A DNA stretch of 10,995 nucleotides from Treponema sp. (GCA_017963165.1 JAGCTZ010000216.1:1-10995), one strand, 5' to 3'. Positions 1 through 6,600 are shown, counted from the first letter of the stretch. Program-made: numbers and translations. The notes: a model not told the origin generated them from the letters alone.

Positions 1-507
1 TATAAGCGAAAACTCACTGTCAAAGACCGCCGTAATGTAATCAGCCAAATCTGCAAGCGCATAAGTGCAGAGAAAACGCACGTCATCAACAGAAGGTTCA
101 TGCTGAAGCCCTGCAAGAAAATTTTCCATTCTTGAACCGCGCGGCGCATACGGCGAAAACAACAGCTGATGCTCTTTTTCGCGCGCCTTACCGCAAAGAA
201 TGGCGTTTATAGTGTCAATCCAGTTAATCCACAACTGTTTTGTGCTTATGTAGCGGCGTATGTTGAATGCCGTGCTTTCATCGCCCTGCTTTGCGGCATT
301 TTCTGCAAGCTTTAGAGCCGCCTTTTCAGACAGCGCAAAAAGCTTGGCCAGCCCCGCCCTGCTGAAAAGCGCGTAATAAAGCTCAATGCTCAAATCAAAC
401 CACGCCGCATTGTGCCCGCTTTCTTTAAAAAAAGCCGAAAGATATGCACCCGACGGGTACGGAGAATTCAATTGCACTAATGGCGGCGTGATTATCGTTA
501 CGTTCAT
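1..507 (-). CDS. B12-binding radical SAM protein, N-terminal part (truncated by window edge)
   Basis: A reading frame of 169 codons is open from an ATG at 507-505 to the left edge, so only the N-terminus is present. It starts MNVTIITPPLVQLNSPYPSG and continues with AYLSAFFKESGHNAAWFDLS. This PP-hydrophobic-QLN-PYP pattern is typical of the cobalamin-binding domain that precedes the radical SAM core in B12-dependent radical SAM enzymes. The CxxxCxxC iron-sulphur motif would lie beyond the edge and cannot be seen. The gene follows cytidine deaminase after 39 nt and is probably co-transcribed with it. No convincing Shine-Dalgarno precedes the ATG. The frame is open back to the deaminase stop codon, but there is no other ATG, GTG or TTG in that stretch, so 507 is the best start. 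The substrate cannot be inferred. Confidence 0.72.
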   Translation of the reverse strand, partial: MNVTIITPPLVQLNSPYPSGAYLSAFFKESGHNAAWFDLSIELYYALFSRAGLAKLFALSEKAALKLAENAAKQGDESTAFNIRRYISTKQLWINWIDTINAILCGKAREKEHQLLFSPYAPRGSRMENFLAGLQHEPSVDDVRFLCTYALADLADYITAVFDSEFSLI

Positions 508-546
508 TTTACGGCAGATTTTTTCAGCTGAAAGGTTCAGACTAAT

Positions 547-969
547 TCAGATTAAATTGAAGCTTTCAGGCAGCAGCTCTGCAAGCGTGAACTCTTTTAT
601 TCCGCCATTTCCGTCTGTCAAAATGATTTTGAAGTCTTTTCCGCAGAATTCAGACATAACCTGACGGCACACACCGCAAGGCGGGCAGAAATCTTTTATC
701 ACAGGCTCGCCTTTTTCGTTTTCAGCACCGCCAACAATCGCGATTGCCTCAAAAGAGCGCACGCCCTCGCTGACGGCTTTGAAAATCGCTGTACGTTCGG
801 CGCAGTTGCTCGGGCCGTATGCCGCATTCTCGACATTGCAGCCTGTAAAGACTGTTCCGTCTTTTGCAAGCAAAGCCGCCCCCACATGAAAATGTGAATA
901 AGGCACATAAGAAAAATCCATCATTTTTATGGCAGTTTCAATAAGCTGAGTTTTCTGGTTATTCGTCAT
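547..969 (-). CDS. cdd: Cytidine deaminase
   Basis: This 140-residue protein has the usual length of a small homotetrameric cytidine deaminase, which hydrolyses cytidine or deoxycytidine to uridine or deoxyuridine in cytosolic pyrimidine salvage. The N-terminus carries the YVPYSHFHVGAAL substrate-binding segment, followed by GCNVENAAYG. The active site is visible: Cys56-Ala-Glu58 (zinc ligand and proton-shuttling glutamate) and PPCGVCRQ, with Cys98 and Cys101 as the other zinc ligands. All key residues are intact. The start is the ATG at 969-967. There is no clear Shine-Dalgarno, but a promoter -10 box ends only 6 nt upstream, which suggests leaderless translation. The stop TGA is in the same frame as the downstream radical SAM gene, with 13 sense codons between the two. 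Confidence 0.95.
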   Translation of the reverse strand: MTNNQKTQLIETAIKMMDFSYVPYSHFHVGAALLAKDGTVFTGCNVENAAYGPSNCAERTAIFKAVSEGVRSFEAIAIVGGAENEKGEPVIKDFCPPCGVCRQVMSEFCGKDFKIILTDGNGGIKEFTLAELLPESFNLI

Positions 970-975
970 GCGTAC

Positions 976-1005
976 ATTCTAACATCTTATGGGGAAAACT
1001 GGCAA
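976..1005 (-). promoter_or_regulatory. Promoter of cdd, probably leaderless
   Basis: On the minus strand, TTGCCA (1005-1000) and TAGAAT (981-976) are separated by 18 nt, each matching five of six sigma-70 consensus bases. Only GTACGC lies between the -10 box and the cdd ATG, so the expected transcription start falls on or next to the start codon. Confidence 0.55.
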
Positions 1006-1048
1006 TTGTTTTGATTCGTGCGATAGCATTCACAGCTTGACCTCTTCC

Positions 1049-1089
1049 GCAAAAGCTTATTCCACGCTGTCCTCATAAGGCTTTTTCGC
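1049..1089. terminator. Imperfect inverted repeat, terminator-like, downstream of vapC
   Basis: The plus strand reads GCAAAAGCTTAT, a 14-nt loop, then ATAAGGCTTTTTCGC. The arms pair with small bulges. Each strand has A-rich sequence before and T-rich sequence after the stem, so it could terminate from either side. It sits immediately after the vapC stop and upstream of the cdd promoter, where a terminator for vapBC would be expected. The stem is imperfect. Confidence 0.45.
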
Positions 1090-1092
1090 AAA

Positions 1093-1479
1093 TCACAGTT
1101 TAATCACCATCAGATTTGGAATATGCTCAAAATGCTTGACCTGGGAAATTACGGTCATGCCGTTTGCAAGGGCTGTTGCGGCAATCCACATATCATTTTC
1201 TGGCATTACATTGCCATGTGAAAGAAGGTCTTTTTTGATTTCTCCATAAACTTCTGCTACAATATTGGAAACTCCGAGAAGCGGATAGTGCGAACAAAAG
1301 CTTTTTGCATTTTGTTTATTTTGAACAGCATGTGCAGATTTTGCAGCGCCATACATAAGTTCACCAAAAACAACTGTACAAGTGCAAAGTGATGAGATTT
1401 TTGAGAGTTCATTTACAAGTTCCCTGTCGCCATTCAAAACACGCACGATAACATTTGTGTCCATAAGATTACCATTCAT
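1093..1479 (-). CDS. vapC: VapC-family PIN-domain ribonuclease toxin
   Basis: This 128-residue protein has the size and fold signature of type II VapC toxins, Mg2+-dependent RNases that cut tRNA or rRNA. The N-terminal MDTNV gives catalytic Asp7, GELMYG gives Glu40, and PENDMWIAA gives Asp96, the three core acidic residues of the PIN domain. The usual fourth acidic or polar position in the segment resembling TNxxxF reads ISQVKHF here, so it has no Asp or Glu. This also occurs in some active VapCs. The gene overlaps the 3' end of the antitoxin gene by 11 nt, the classic antitoxin-first coupled arrangement. A second ATG lies five codons in. The toxin is expected to be held inactive by its neighbour until the antitoxin is degraded. 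RNA target unknown. Confidence 0.88.
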   Translation of the reverse strand: MNGNLMDTNVIVRVLNGDRELVNELSKISSLCTCTVVFGELMYGAAKSAHAVQNKQNAKSFCSHYPLLGVSNIVAEVYGEIKKDLLSHGNVMPENDMWIAATALANGMTVISQVKHFEHIPNLMVIKL

Positions 1480-1675
1480 TTGGCTCTATCCTTCTGCACT
1501 CATCAATGGCAGACATCATAACAGAGGCATCCTCATCATTTAGAACTCCGCAAAATTCTTCCAGAGGATTTTCTTCTTTTTTTCGCTTGGAGATAATGAA
1601 CAAAGCAAAATCGTAAAGCTCATTTTGCTCAGTTTCTGTCATTGTTTCATACATTTTCATCAATGCTTCTGCCAT
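1469..1675 (-). CDS. vapB: VapB-like antitoxin of the vapBC pair
   Basis: This small acidic protein of 68 residues begins MAEALMKMYETMTETEQNEL and ends in ECRRIEPNEW, a C-terminal pattern common in antitoxins that wrap around a PIN toxin. The frame is open upstream to an ATG at 1726. I choose the ATG at 1675-1673 because a strong Shine-Dalgarno, GGAGGT (1688-1683), lies 7 nt upstream of it, and because the longer start would sit inside the promoter dyad. The N-terminal half would bind operator DNA and the C-terminal half the toxin; this is expected from the family and is not visible in detail. The exact antitoxin subfamily is uncertain. Confidence 0.8.
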   Translation of the reverse strand: MAEALMKMYETMTETEQNELYDFALFIISKRKKEENPLEEFCGVLNDEDASVMMSAIDECRRIEPNEW

Positions 1676-1697
1676 ATTACACACCTCCACCCTTTTT

Positions 1698-1727
1698 ATT
1701 CTATCACAAAAATGCAAAAATTGCATT
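1698..1727 (-). promoter_or_regulatory. vapBC promoter with candidate autoregulatory dyad
   Basis: On the minus strand a TAGAAT -10 box lies at 1703-1698. A perfect dyad with 7-bp arms (AATGCAA and TTGCATT around AAA) covers 1711-1727, in the spacer/-35 zone. VapBC complexes usually repress their own promoter by binding such palindromes, so this is a good operator candidate. No good -35 hexamer is seen at the standard spacing. Confidence 0.5.
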
Positions 1728-1812
1728 AGCTCTTGCTTTCAATGGTCTTTATCCATTTGAGATATCCATCGCGCAGAGATTCTTTGTATTCGATTAACTG
1801 TGATTCGGACAT
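1726..1812 (-). pseudogene. N-terminal stub of an AlbA_2-type ATP-binding transcriptional regulator
   Basis: A 28-codon frame from the ATG at 1812-1810 reads MSESQLIEYKESLRDGYLKW then ends IKTIESKS and a stop. The first 21 residues match the well-known opening of AlbA_2/Schlafen-like proteins (pattern E-x-Q-x-x-E-x-K-E-S-x-R-D-x-Y-L-K-W-I). In intact proteins this is followed by CGFANAxGG and some 400 further residues. All of that is missing; the frame stops exactly at the vapBC dyad. A plausible Shine-Dalgarno (AGAGG) precedes the ATG, so a short peptide may still be made. I read it as a truncated gene, probably cut when vapBC arrived or by a deletion. Confidence 0.65.
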
Positions 1813-1825
1813 TGTTCCATTCCTC

Positions 1826-2020
1826 TTATAAACCTACTGACAGATTTATACTATCATCAAATTCGTTTAATCTATCATTTATTCTATCATTTTTATCATT
1901 TATTGGGTCATCTTTGCTATTTAATGGATCATAGGCATTTATTCTATCATTTAAAGTGCCATTTTGACCTTTTAAAGTGTCATTTATTGTGTCATTTATT
2001 GTGTCATTCGGCAGATTTTT
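1826..2020 (-). pseudogene. NDxI/NDxL repeat-coding remnant without a start codon
   Basis: The minus strand is open for 65 codons up to a TAA at 1828-1826. It reads repeats such as NDTINDTINDTL, NDRI, NDRL, DDPI and NEFDDSI at 4- or 7-residue spacing. In DNA this is a degenerate 12-21-nt repeat built on TCATTTATTNTR (plus strand). Asn-Asp-x-Ile/Val/Leu linkers of this kind are common in the C-terminal part of AlbA_2-type and related HTH proteins, which fits the AlbA_2 stub 14 nt downstream. An in-frame TAA at 2023-2021 closes the frame upstream and no ATG, GTG or TTG precedes the repeats, so this is probably a leftover C-terminal fragment. The order (tail upstream of a new N-terminus) suggests two tandem homologous genes that lost their middles. 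Positions 2024-2119 hold nothing I recognise. Confidence 0.5.
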
Positions 2021-2119
2021 TTAGCGGCAACTTCTGCATTCCGCACCCGTTTATGCAATTATTTATACAGGCAATTCCCCCTGCGTATTGCGTGGTTTGA
2101 CTAAAACATCTTACTTAGC

Positions 2120-2314
2120 TTACATAACTTCTTTTTTAATCGCGATTTCGCTTGTTGTTGCTTGGCGAAATCCGTCTGCTGTTGGTATGGCGAAATATGG
2201 CAACCCCACACAACCACCGTCTTTGTTCTGAAGCCTGTATACTTGCTTTCCGTTTACCGTATAGCACGTTATTTTTTCCAGACCTTGCGCCGCCGCATAT
2301 TGCTCTATAGTCAA
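2120..2314 (-). CDS. Small hypothetical protein, 64 aa, TTG start
   Basis: The reading frame starts at a TTG (2314-2312) preceded by GGAG at 8 nt, which is good initiation context. The product (TIEQYAAAQGLEKITCY..., then VNGKQVYRLQ, GLPYFAIPTADGF and a lysine-rich KKEVM end) is soluble, with no signal peptide or membrane segment. I do not recognise the family. The upstream ATG at 2334 opens a 7-codon mini-ORF (MIMEKLN) whose stop overlaps the TTG, so translation could also be by reinitiation. The gene follows the 76-aa gene after 46 nt and is the last gene of the defence block. It could have its own weak promoter (TACAAT near 2345) or be read through from the operon. Function unknown. Confidence 0.5.
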   Translation of the reverse strand: MTIEQYAAAQGLEKITCYTVNGKQVYRLQNKDGGCVGLPYFAIPTADGFRQATTSEIAIKKEVM

Positions 2315-2360
2315 TTTAATTTCTCCATAATCATGTTAATTACATTGTATAACTTTCTGA

Positions 2361-2591
2361 CTAATCGTAAAAATTTCTATCAAATCCTAGCACAGTATAC
2401 TCTTGCTCTGTGAGTTCATTACCCTGAATAATTTTTTCTGCGATAGTTATTTTAACATCACGAATAAGACCTTCAAGATACTGTGGTGCGCGATTTGATG
2501 TAATTATATCATTAAGGTAAACTTCTTTTTTCTCTTTATCTGACAATTCATCCCATACAGATTGCAAGAACAATTCAGGTTTTACAAGCAT
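2361..2591 (-). CDS. Small hypothetical protein co-encoded with the KAP NTPase, 76 aa
   Basis: This gene begins 3 nt after the KAP stop codon (TAA ATA ATG), so it is almost certainly translationally coupled to it. The product is charged and predicted helical, with segments QSVWDELSDKEKKEVYLND and VKITIAEKIIQGNELTEQEY. It has no cysteines, no membrane segment and no recognisable catalytic motif. The base composition is AT-rich, like the KAP gene, so the two probably arrived together. Small partners directly behind defence NTPases may be effectors, adaptors or immunity proteins; nothing in the sequence decides between these. Function unknown. Confidence 0.68.
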   Translation of the reverse strand: MLVKPELFLQSVWDELSDKEKKEVYLNDIITSNRAPQYLEGLIRDVKITIAEKIIQGNELTEQEYTVLGFDRNFYD

Positions 2592-2594
2592 TAT

Positions 2595-3770
2595 TTAATA
2601 ATTTCCAACCACTTTCTTATTAAAATATTCAATAAACATATTAACTGGATCATCAGTCTTATGCATTAAAATAGAAGTAAGTTTTATATAAGTATTAGTA
2701 TTAGGAGCAAATTTCCCGTTATTTTTTTTCAAATAATCAATCATTTCGTCGTATTCTTTTAAATTAATTGCCTTTAAGAAAGCTATTACAAACCCTAAAA
2801 CAATATTTGAATAAGCATCTAAAAACATATTGTTAATATCAATTGATGGCAATATCCGTTGCATATCCCTTAAAGATAGATTAAACATTATCATTACTTG
2901 AGATAGAGTATTTGCAAAATTTTCAATATATTGACAAATAGGTGGATATACACCTTTAGATTTTAATTGTTCAGCTTCGCTTCTAATCCAAGCTGAATAT
3001 ATTGAACTTGTTGAAAATGGAATTTCTTTTTCAATAAATTTCTTTATATACTTATTATTTGAATTTTCTAAACCGTATTTATTCTTTACAATATTTGCAA
3101 TAACTTCATTGTTATAAACTAATATGAATTTTACACCATCTATCGTAAACAAATGTTTTATTTTCTCTAAAGTTTCTAATGCAAAATCAGGTCTGCATCT
3201 ATCCAATTCATCGATTACTATATATAAAGTTTTATTAGCTTTTTTAACCATTAAACTCAAAGAATCTTTTAATTCTTTACATAAATTCACTTCTTCCTTT
3301 TCTGGATTATAATCAAACTCTTCAAATACTGAATCTGAAACAGCGGAAACCAATGCATTTACATTTTCTGTACCAATTTTATCTATTAAAAGATTTATAC
3401 CAAATTGTCCTGCCGCCTTAGCTGATGCGAAAGCTATTTTTTTCGCCTTTTCTACAACTGTTTTTGCATCTTTTTTAGAAATCTTATTCTCTTTCATAAA
3501 TTTCTTAAAAGCTTCATAAATCATAGAGAAAGGATTTTGTATATAATCTTTTTCAAATGCATCTATATGAATAACTGAATACTTTTCTTTGTCTATCGAA
3601 TTTTCCCACATCTGGATAAACGCAGACTTCCCCGTTCCCCAATCTCCAGAAAGACCATATACATGAAATTGGGTTGATTCGATAGAATTATTAAATTCTT
3701 GAATAAATTGCTGTTCATCAAGTGAATCTTCTCTCTCATTACCATATTCGTCTTTGAATTTATTATTCAT
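2595..3770 (-). CDS. KAP-family P-loop NTPase
   Basis: This 391-residue protein has the KAP NTPase signature. Walker A is GDWGTGKS (42-49) and Walker B is LYIVIDELDRCRP (182-194), where DELDRC followed by ALETLEKIKHLF is the family hallmark. Between them lies an inserted helical region with an alanine-rich apolar stretch (about 112-130), where KAP proteins often carry membrane-associated helices; here it is only moderately hydrophobic. RDMQRILPS (301-309) resembles the sensor region. KAP NTPases include phage-exclusion protein PifA of F plasmid and the ATPase of the Qat system, so a defence role is plausible. The gene starts 15 nt after res, with two purine-rich Shine-Dalgarno-like runs (AAGGAGAG and AAAGGAAAT). 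It is markedly AT-rich (sampled lines 22-27% GC), indicating separate acquisition. Confidence 0.88.
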   Translation of the reverse strand: MNNKFKDEYGNEREDSLDEQQFIQEFNNSIESTQFHVYGLSGDWGTGKSAFIQMWENSIDKEKYSVIHIDAFEKDYIQNPFSMIYEAFKKFMKENKISKKDAKTVVEKAKKIAFASAKAAGQFGINLLIDKIGTENVNALVSAVSDSVFEEFDYNPEKEEVNLCKELKDSLSLMVKKANKTLYIVIDELDRCRPDFALETLEKIKHLFTIDGVKFILVYNNEVIANIVKNKYGLENSNNKYIKKFIEKEIPFSTSSIYSAWIRSEAEQLKSKGVYPPICQYIENFANTLSQVMIMFNLSLRDMQRILPSIDINNMFLDAYSNIVLGFVIAFLKAINLKEYDEMIDYLKKNNGKFAPNTNTYIKLTSILMHKTDDPVNMFIEYFNKKVVGNY

Positions 3771-3785
3771 ATTTCCTTTCTCTCC

Positions 3786-6596
3786 TTATCCTTCAATCAC
3801 GCCGTCTGTATCAAACAAGTGGTCGAGTTCATCAGGAGTTTGCATTTTCAGGACTTTTTCTCTGATTTCGCCTTTTGAGAAGTCCAAACGCTTGAATTTT
3901 TCGACACCGCCATCACGGACTTTTCTGACAAGCTGTATGCGGCCAATCTTCGGCTCGGCTTCTGCGTAGCGGGCAAAGCCTTTGGCTTTTGGGAGATTGT
4001 CTTTAAAGTCTGGGTTATGCGGTTCAAGTATATCTACAACATAACCGGCTTGTGATTTAGAGTCTTTTCTAATTATCAAGAAATCTGGATAAGCGGGTTT
4101 TGTTTCATTATTTATTTCATACGGAATAGTTAAAGCCCAAGACAATCTTGGCGGATTCCTTAGCCAGCAGACAAAATCAGGCTTCTGCTGCTCCTCTTCA
4201 ATAACACCATCTTCCCATGTGTTAAGTCTTATTTTAGCCTTGCCAGTTTTTTCATCAGCAAACAGATGATTTGAATACTCTTTTCCATTCGGGTCTTCTG
4301 GAACAAGAATAGATTCTGGCAAAGAAAAATTGTGCTTGCTGACAACATCACCATCAGCAATAATATCGCTGTATTGCTTTTTTACGCTTTCGCTTTTTTC
4401 AACAATATATCTTCTGTTGTTGTCATTGTATTCGTGGAATTTTTTTTCAGCATATTTATTAACTTCTGCAAGGCAGCTTTCATCAAGAGCAAACAGAATA
4501 CAATCAATTTTGAAAGCATCAGGATTTTCAGGGTCATAATACTGCTGCCCATAAGCCTGCGGAAAGCCGAAACTTGCAAGTTTTGCGTCTACAATCCTAA
4601 GCTGCCTGTCTAATTCGCTGTTGCTCATATAAAAAGAATCTTTTTCTTGTCCATTAGTCAAATCTTGACCAAATACATCAAAGATTTTTATAGAAAGCTT
4701 ATATGTCAGAATGTCTTTAGCTTTTTTGTCATACTCGCCGGATGCACGGAGCTTTTCTGCATAGTTATGGATCATATCGACAACATCTTTAGTGACCGTT
4801 CCAAGTGCAGAACGGTCTATATTCTGATATGTCAAAAGCGCTGCCAATGCTGTTAATGATTTGAGATAACTGCTTATCTTTACAGAACGAACCATATAAG
4901 TAAGCAAAGCTGTGTCGTTTATGTACTTTGTTATAGCTTCTCTATCTATTGAAGAGACAAATAAATCTGGTTGAGTTTCTGCACTGTTGGAAGCTACACT
5001 CTCAATCTGCACAGAATGAGTATCAGCCACATTTGCACTATTGCCGCCCCAAACTTGTTTCGGGGTCTGTGCATAACCTGAAACAGATGATGAAACAAGT
5101 TCAGCTTGATTTGCACCCTGTTGGTTGCTTTCAGAGTTTTCTTGCGAACCCCCATTATCAAACAAAAAACCTTGTGTCGGGTCATTATAAGCCGGTCTTG
5201 AATGAGAAGGATGAACTGTCCAAGTTTTATAAACAGGCGCTTCAAGACTTTCGGCATCAACGATAGCAGGAATATCGCCGCATTCAGATTCTTGCAATTC
5301 ATTGATAACAACCGCAACATTTTCGCGGTTAAAATACGGAAGATACAAACGCACATCATTCAATGAATCATCAACAAGAATATGACTTTGCATTGGAGTG
5401 CGTATCATCCGCCCAAGCAACTGCGCAATATAGGTAACATCTTCTGCTTTTCTAAAGCTCATCATTGTTTCAGCGCGGGGACAATCCCAGCCAGTTGAGA
5501 GATTTTCTTTAAACAGAACAACTTTGACGCGCATATCATCAACAATATCGTTCGGCTCAATATGCGGAACTTTTAAGCCGTTCAGAGAAAGCGTTGAAAC
5601 ATCGCCAAATGTATGCACAACTTCATTTTCTCTAAACTTAACTTTTGTTTTTTCTTCGATTTTGGCTATAACATCATCAAGATTAGTATCAGAAGTTGCG
5701 CCGTTTGTTCCGGCTTTTACCTGAATGACAAAAATTGGATTTATATATTTATAATGCTGTTCCTTGCAATACTGATTCCAGTGCAAAACTTTATTTATCC
5801 ATTCTTCAGTTGCAGCATCAAGCACAGCCATTTCATTAGACTTATGAGCATTATCTGGATATGTAATAACGATTCTATCTTTTAAAAGACCAGAAGAACG
5901 CACATCAGCTGGCTTTACGATTACTTTCTGCAAGGTTGAATTTATATCGCCAATAAGAGTGTTAAAACGAGCCGCCGTTGCACTAATGCCAATAACAAGC
6001 GGCATTGGAGCGCTCAAGCCAAAATCTGGTGCACCTTTAAGAAATCGCTGCATAATAGTTGTAGCTTTTCCAGCTTCGTTTTTGTCCTGCATTCCGCGGT
6101 GCGCTTCATCAATAATAAAATACAGTCTGTCAGATTTTTGTTTTACCGTATTTTCGATTGTTTCCCAAATTGTATATTGCCTTGAATCTGAATGTTTGCA
6201 GAGATTTGCTGTCTTAGTTATTTTTTGTGTGTTGATGAAATAAATCTTGCCGTCGTCAAATGTTTCTTGGTCAAAGTTATCTTCTCTGACTGTTATGCAC
6301 TTGCTTACGGTAATCTTATCTGATTTAAGGAATTTATTCTTAGACTGCTCGTTTAACTGCGGAGAATCAGAAAGCCATACAAAAATTGCATCAGGCTGCT
6401 CGTTGATTTGTTCCGTGCCGTACAAAACATCTTCAACAAAAGAAACCATGATTATTGTTTTGCCCGCGCCTGTAGGAGCTTGCAGAGAAACAACTTGCGG
6501 TGTATGAGTTCTATGATATGAGCCTAAAGCTTCTGCAACTTTTATTCGTAATTCATTTACTGCGATAGTCTGAAATGGAAACAATTCTATAGTCAT
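3786..6596 (-). CDS. res: Type III restriction-modification helicase/restriction subunit
   Basis: The 936-residue product has a superfamily 2 helicase core. It shows an N-terminal Q-motif region (FPFQ), Walker A APTGAGKT (40-47), DEAH box (163-166), motif III SAT (205-207), motif V LSTGWDCPRAE (366-376) and motif VI QLLGRMIR (392-399). With Mod it would form the type III complex that translocates on DNA and cleaves between unmodified sites. A Q/S/N-rich low-complexity linker (about 480-548) follows and contains an in-frame palindromic repeat (497-518). The C-terminus has YPDFLIIR (836-843) then GYVVDILEPH (851-860), in the place of the PD-(D/E)XK nuclease. No lysine follows Asp855 at the usual position, so the catalytic triad is unclear. 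The start ATG lies 4 nt after the upstream antitoxin stop, so translation is probably coupled. Length is typical of the family. Confidence 0.92.
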   Translation of the reverse strand: MTIELFPFQTIAVNELRIKVAEALGSYHRTHTPQVVSLQAPTGAGKTIIMVSFVEDVLYGTEQINEQPDAIFVWLSDSPQLNEQSKNKFLKSDKITVSKCITVREDNFDQETFDDGKIYFINTQKITKTANLCKHSDSRQYTIWETIENTVKQKSDRLYFIIDEAHRGMQDKNEAGKATTIMQRFLKGAPDFGLSAPMPLVIGISATAARFNTLIGDINSTLQKVIVKPADVRSSGLLKDRIVITYPDNAHKSNEMAVLDAATEEWINKVLHWNQYCKEQHYKYINPIFVIQVKAGTNGATSDTNLDDVIAKIEEKTKVKFRENEVVHTFGDVSTLSLNGLKVPHIEPNDIVDDMRVKVVLFKENLSTGWDCPRAETMMSFRKAEDVTYIAQLLGRMIRTPMQSHILVDDSLNDVRLYLPYFNRENVAVVINELQESECGDIPAIVDAESLEAPVYKTWTVHPSHSRPAYNDPTQGFLFDNGGSQENSESNQQGANQAELVSSSVSGYAQTPKQVWGGNSANVADTHSVQIESVASNSAETQPDLFVSSIDREAITKYINDTALLTYMVRSVKISSYLKSLTALAALLTYQNIDRSALGTVTKDVVDMIHNYAEKLRASGEYDKKAKDILTYKLSIKIFDVFGQDLTNGQEKDSFYMSNSELDRQLRIVDAKLASFGFPQAYGQQYYDPENPDAFKIDCILFALDESCLAEVNKYAEKKFHEYNDNNRRYIVEKSESVKKQYSDIIADGDVVSKHNFSLPESILVPEDPNGKEYSNHLFADEKTGKAKIRLNTWEDGVIEEEQQKPDFVCWLRNPPRLSWALTIPYEINNETKPAYPDFLIIRKDSKSQAGYVVDILEPHNPDFKDNLPKAKGFARYAEAEPKIGRIQLVRKVRDGGVEKFKRLDFSKGEIREKVLKMQTPDELDHLFDTDGVIEG
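5044..5109 (-). repeat. Palindromic repeat element inserted in frame in res
   Basis: About 66 nt made of two hairpins. One (5087-5107) has arms around loop ACAAG, the other (5047-5065, arms CCCCAAA/TTCGGGG) around loop CTTGT. The loops are complementary to each other. The 10-nt core AACTTGTTTC (5052-5061) recurs inverted as GAAACAAGTT (5092-5101). On the coding strand it reads QAELVSSS then TPKQVWGG, adding about 22 residues to a disordered linker. The ends match the dispersed repeat I know as ...CTGAACTTGTTTC... and ...CCCCGAAACAAG.... Confidence 0.75.
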
Positions 6597-6600
6597 ATTG

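Noticed and set aside
386..664. Plus-strand ORF of 92 codons
   Set aside because: It lies antisense to the radical SAM start and the end of cdd, both of which have clear family motifs.
1676..1726. N-terminal extension of vapB by 17 residues
   Set aside because: It would start inside the promoter dyad. The internal ATG at 1675 has a strong GGAGGT at 7 nt.
1903..2100. Plus-strand ORF rich in LLCH/LKCH repeats
   Set aside because: It is the antisense reading of the NDxI repeat tract, with no Shine-Dalgarno and no sensible protein features.
2024..2119. Coding frame reading ...INNCINGCGMQKL... on the minus strand
   Set aside because: It is short, has no start codon context and no recognised family, and it stops just before the NDxI tract in another frame. 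A frameshifted extension of that remnant is possible but unsupported.
3421..3500. Clear transmembrane segment in the KAP protein
   Set aside because: The alanine-rich stretch contains several lysines and polar residues nearby and is not hydrophobic enough to call a membrane helix.
4949..5359. Overlapping ORFs of 105 (plus) and 121 (minus) codons inside res
   Set aside because: They lie over the low-complexity linker and repeat element of res in other frames. The res frame has continuous helicase-family homology on both sides.
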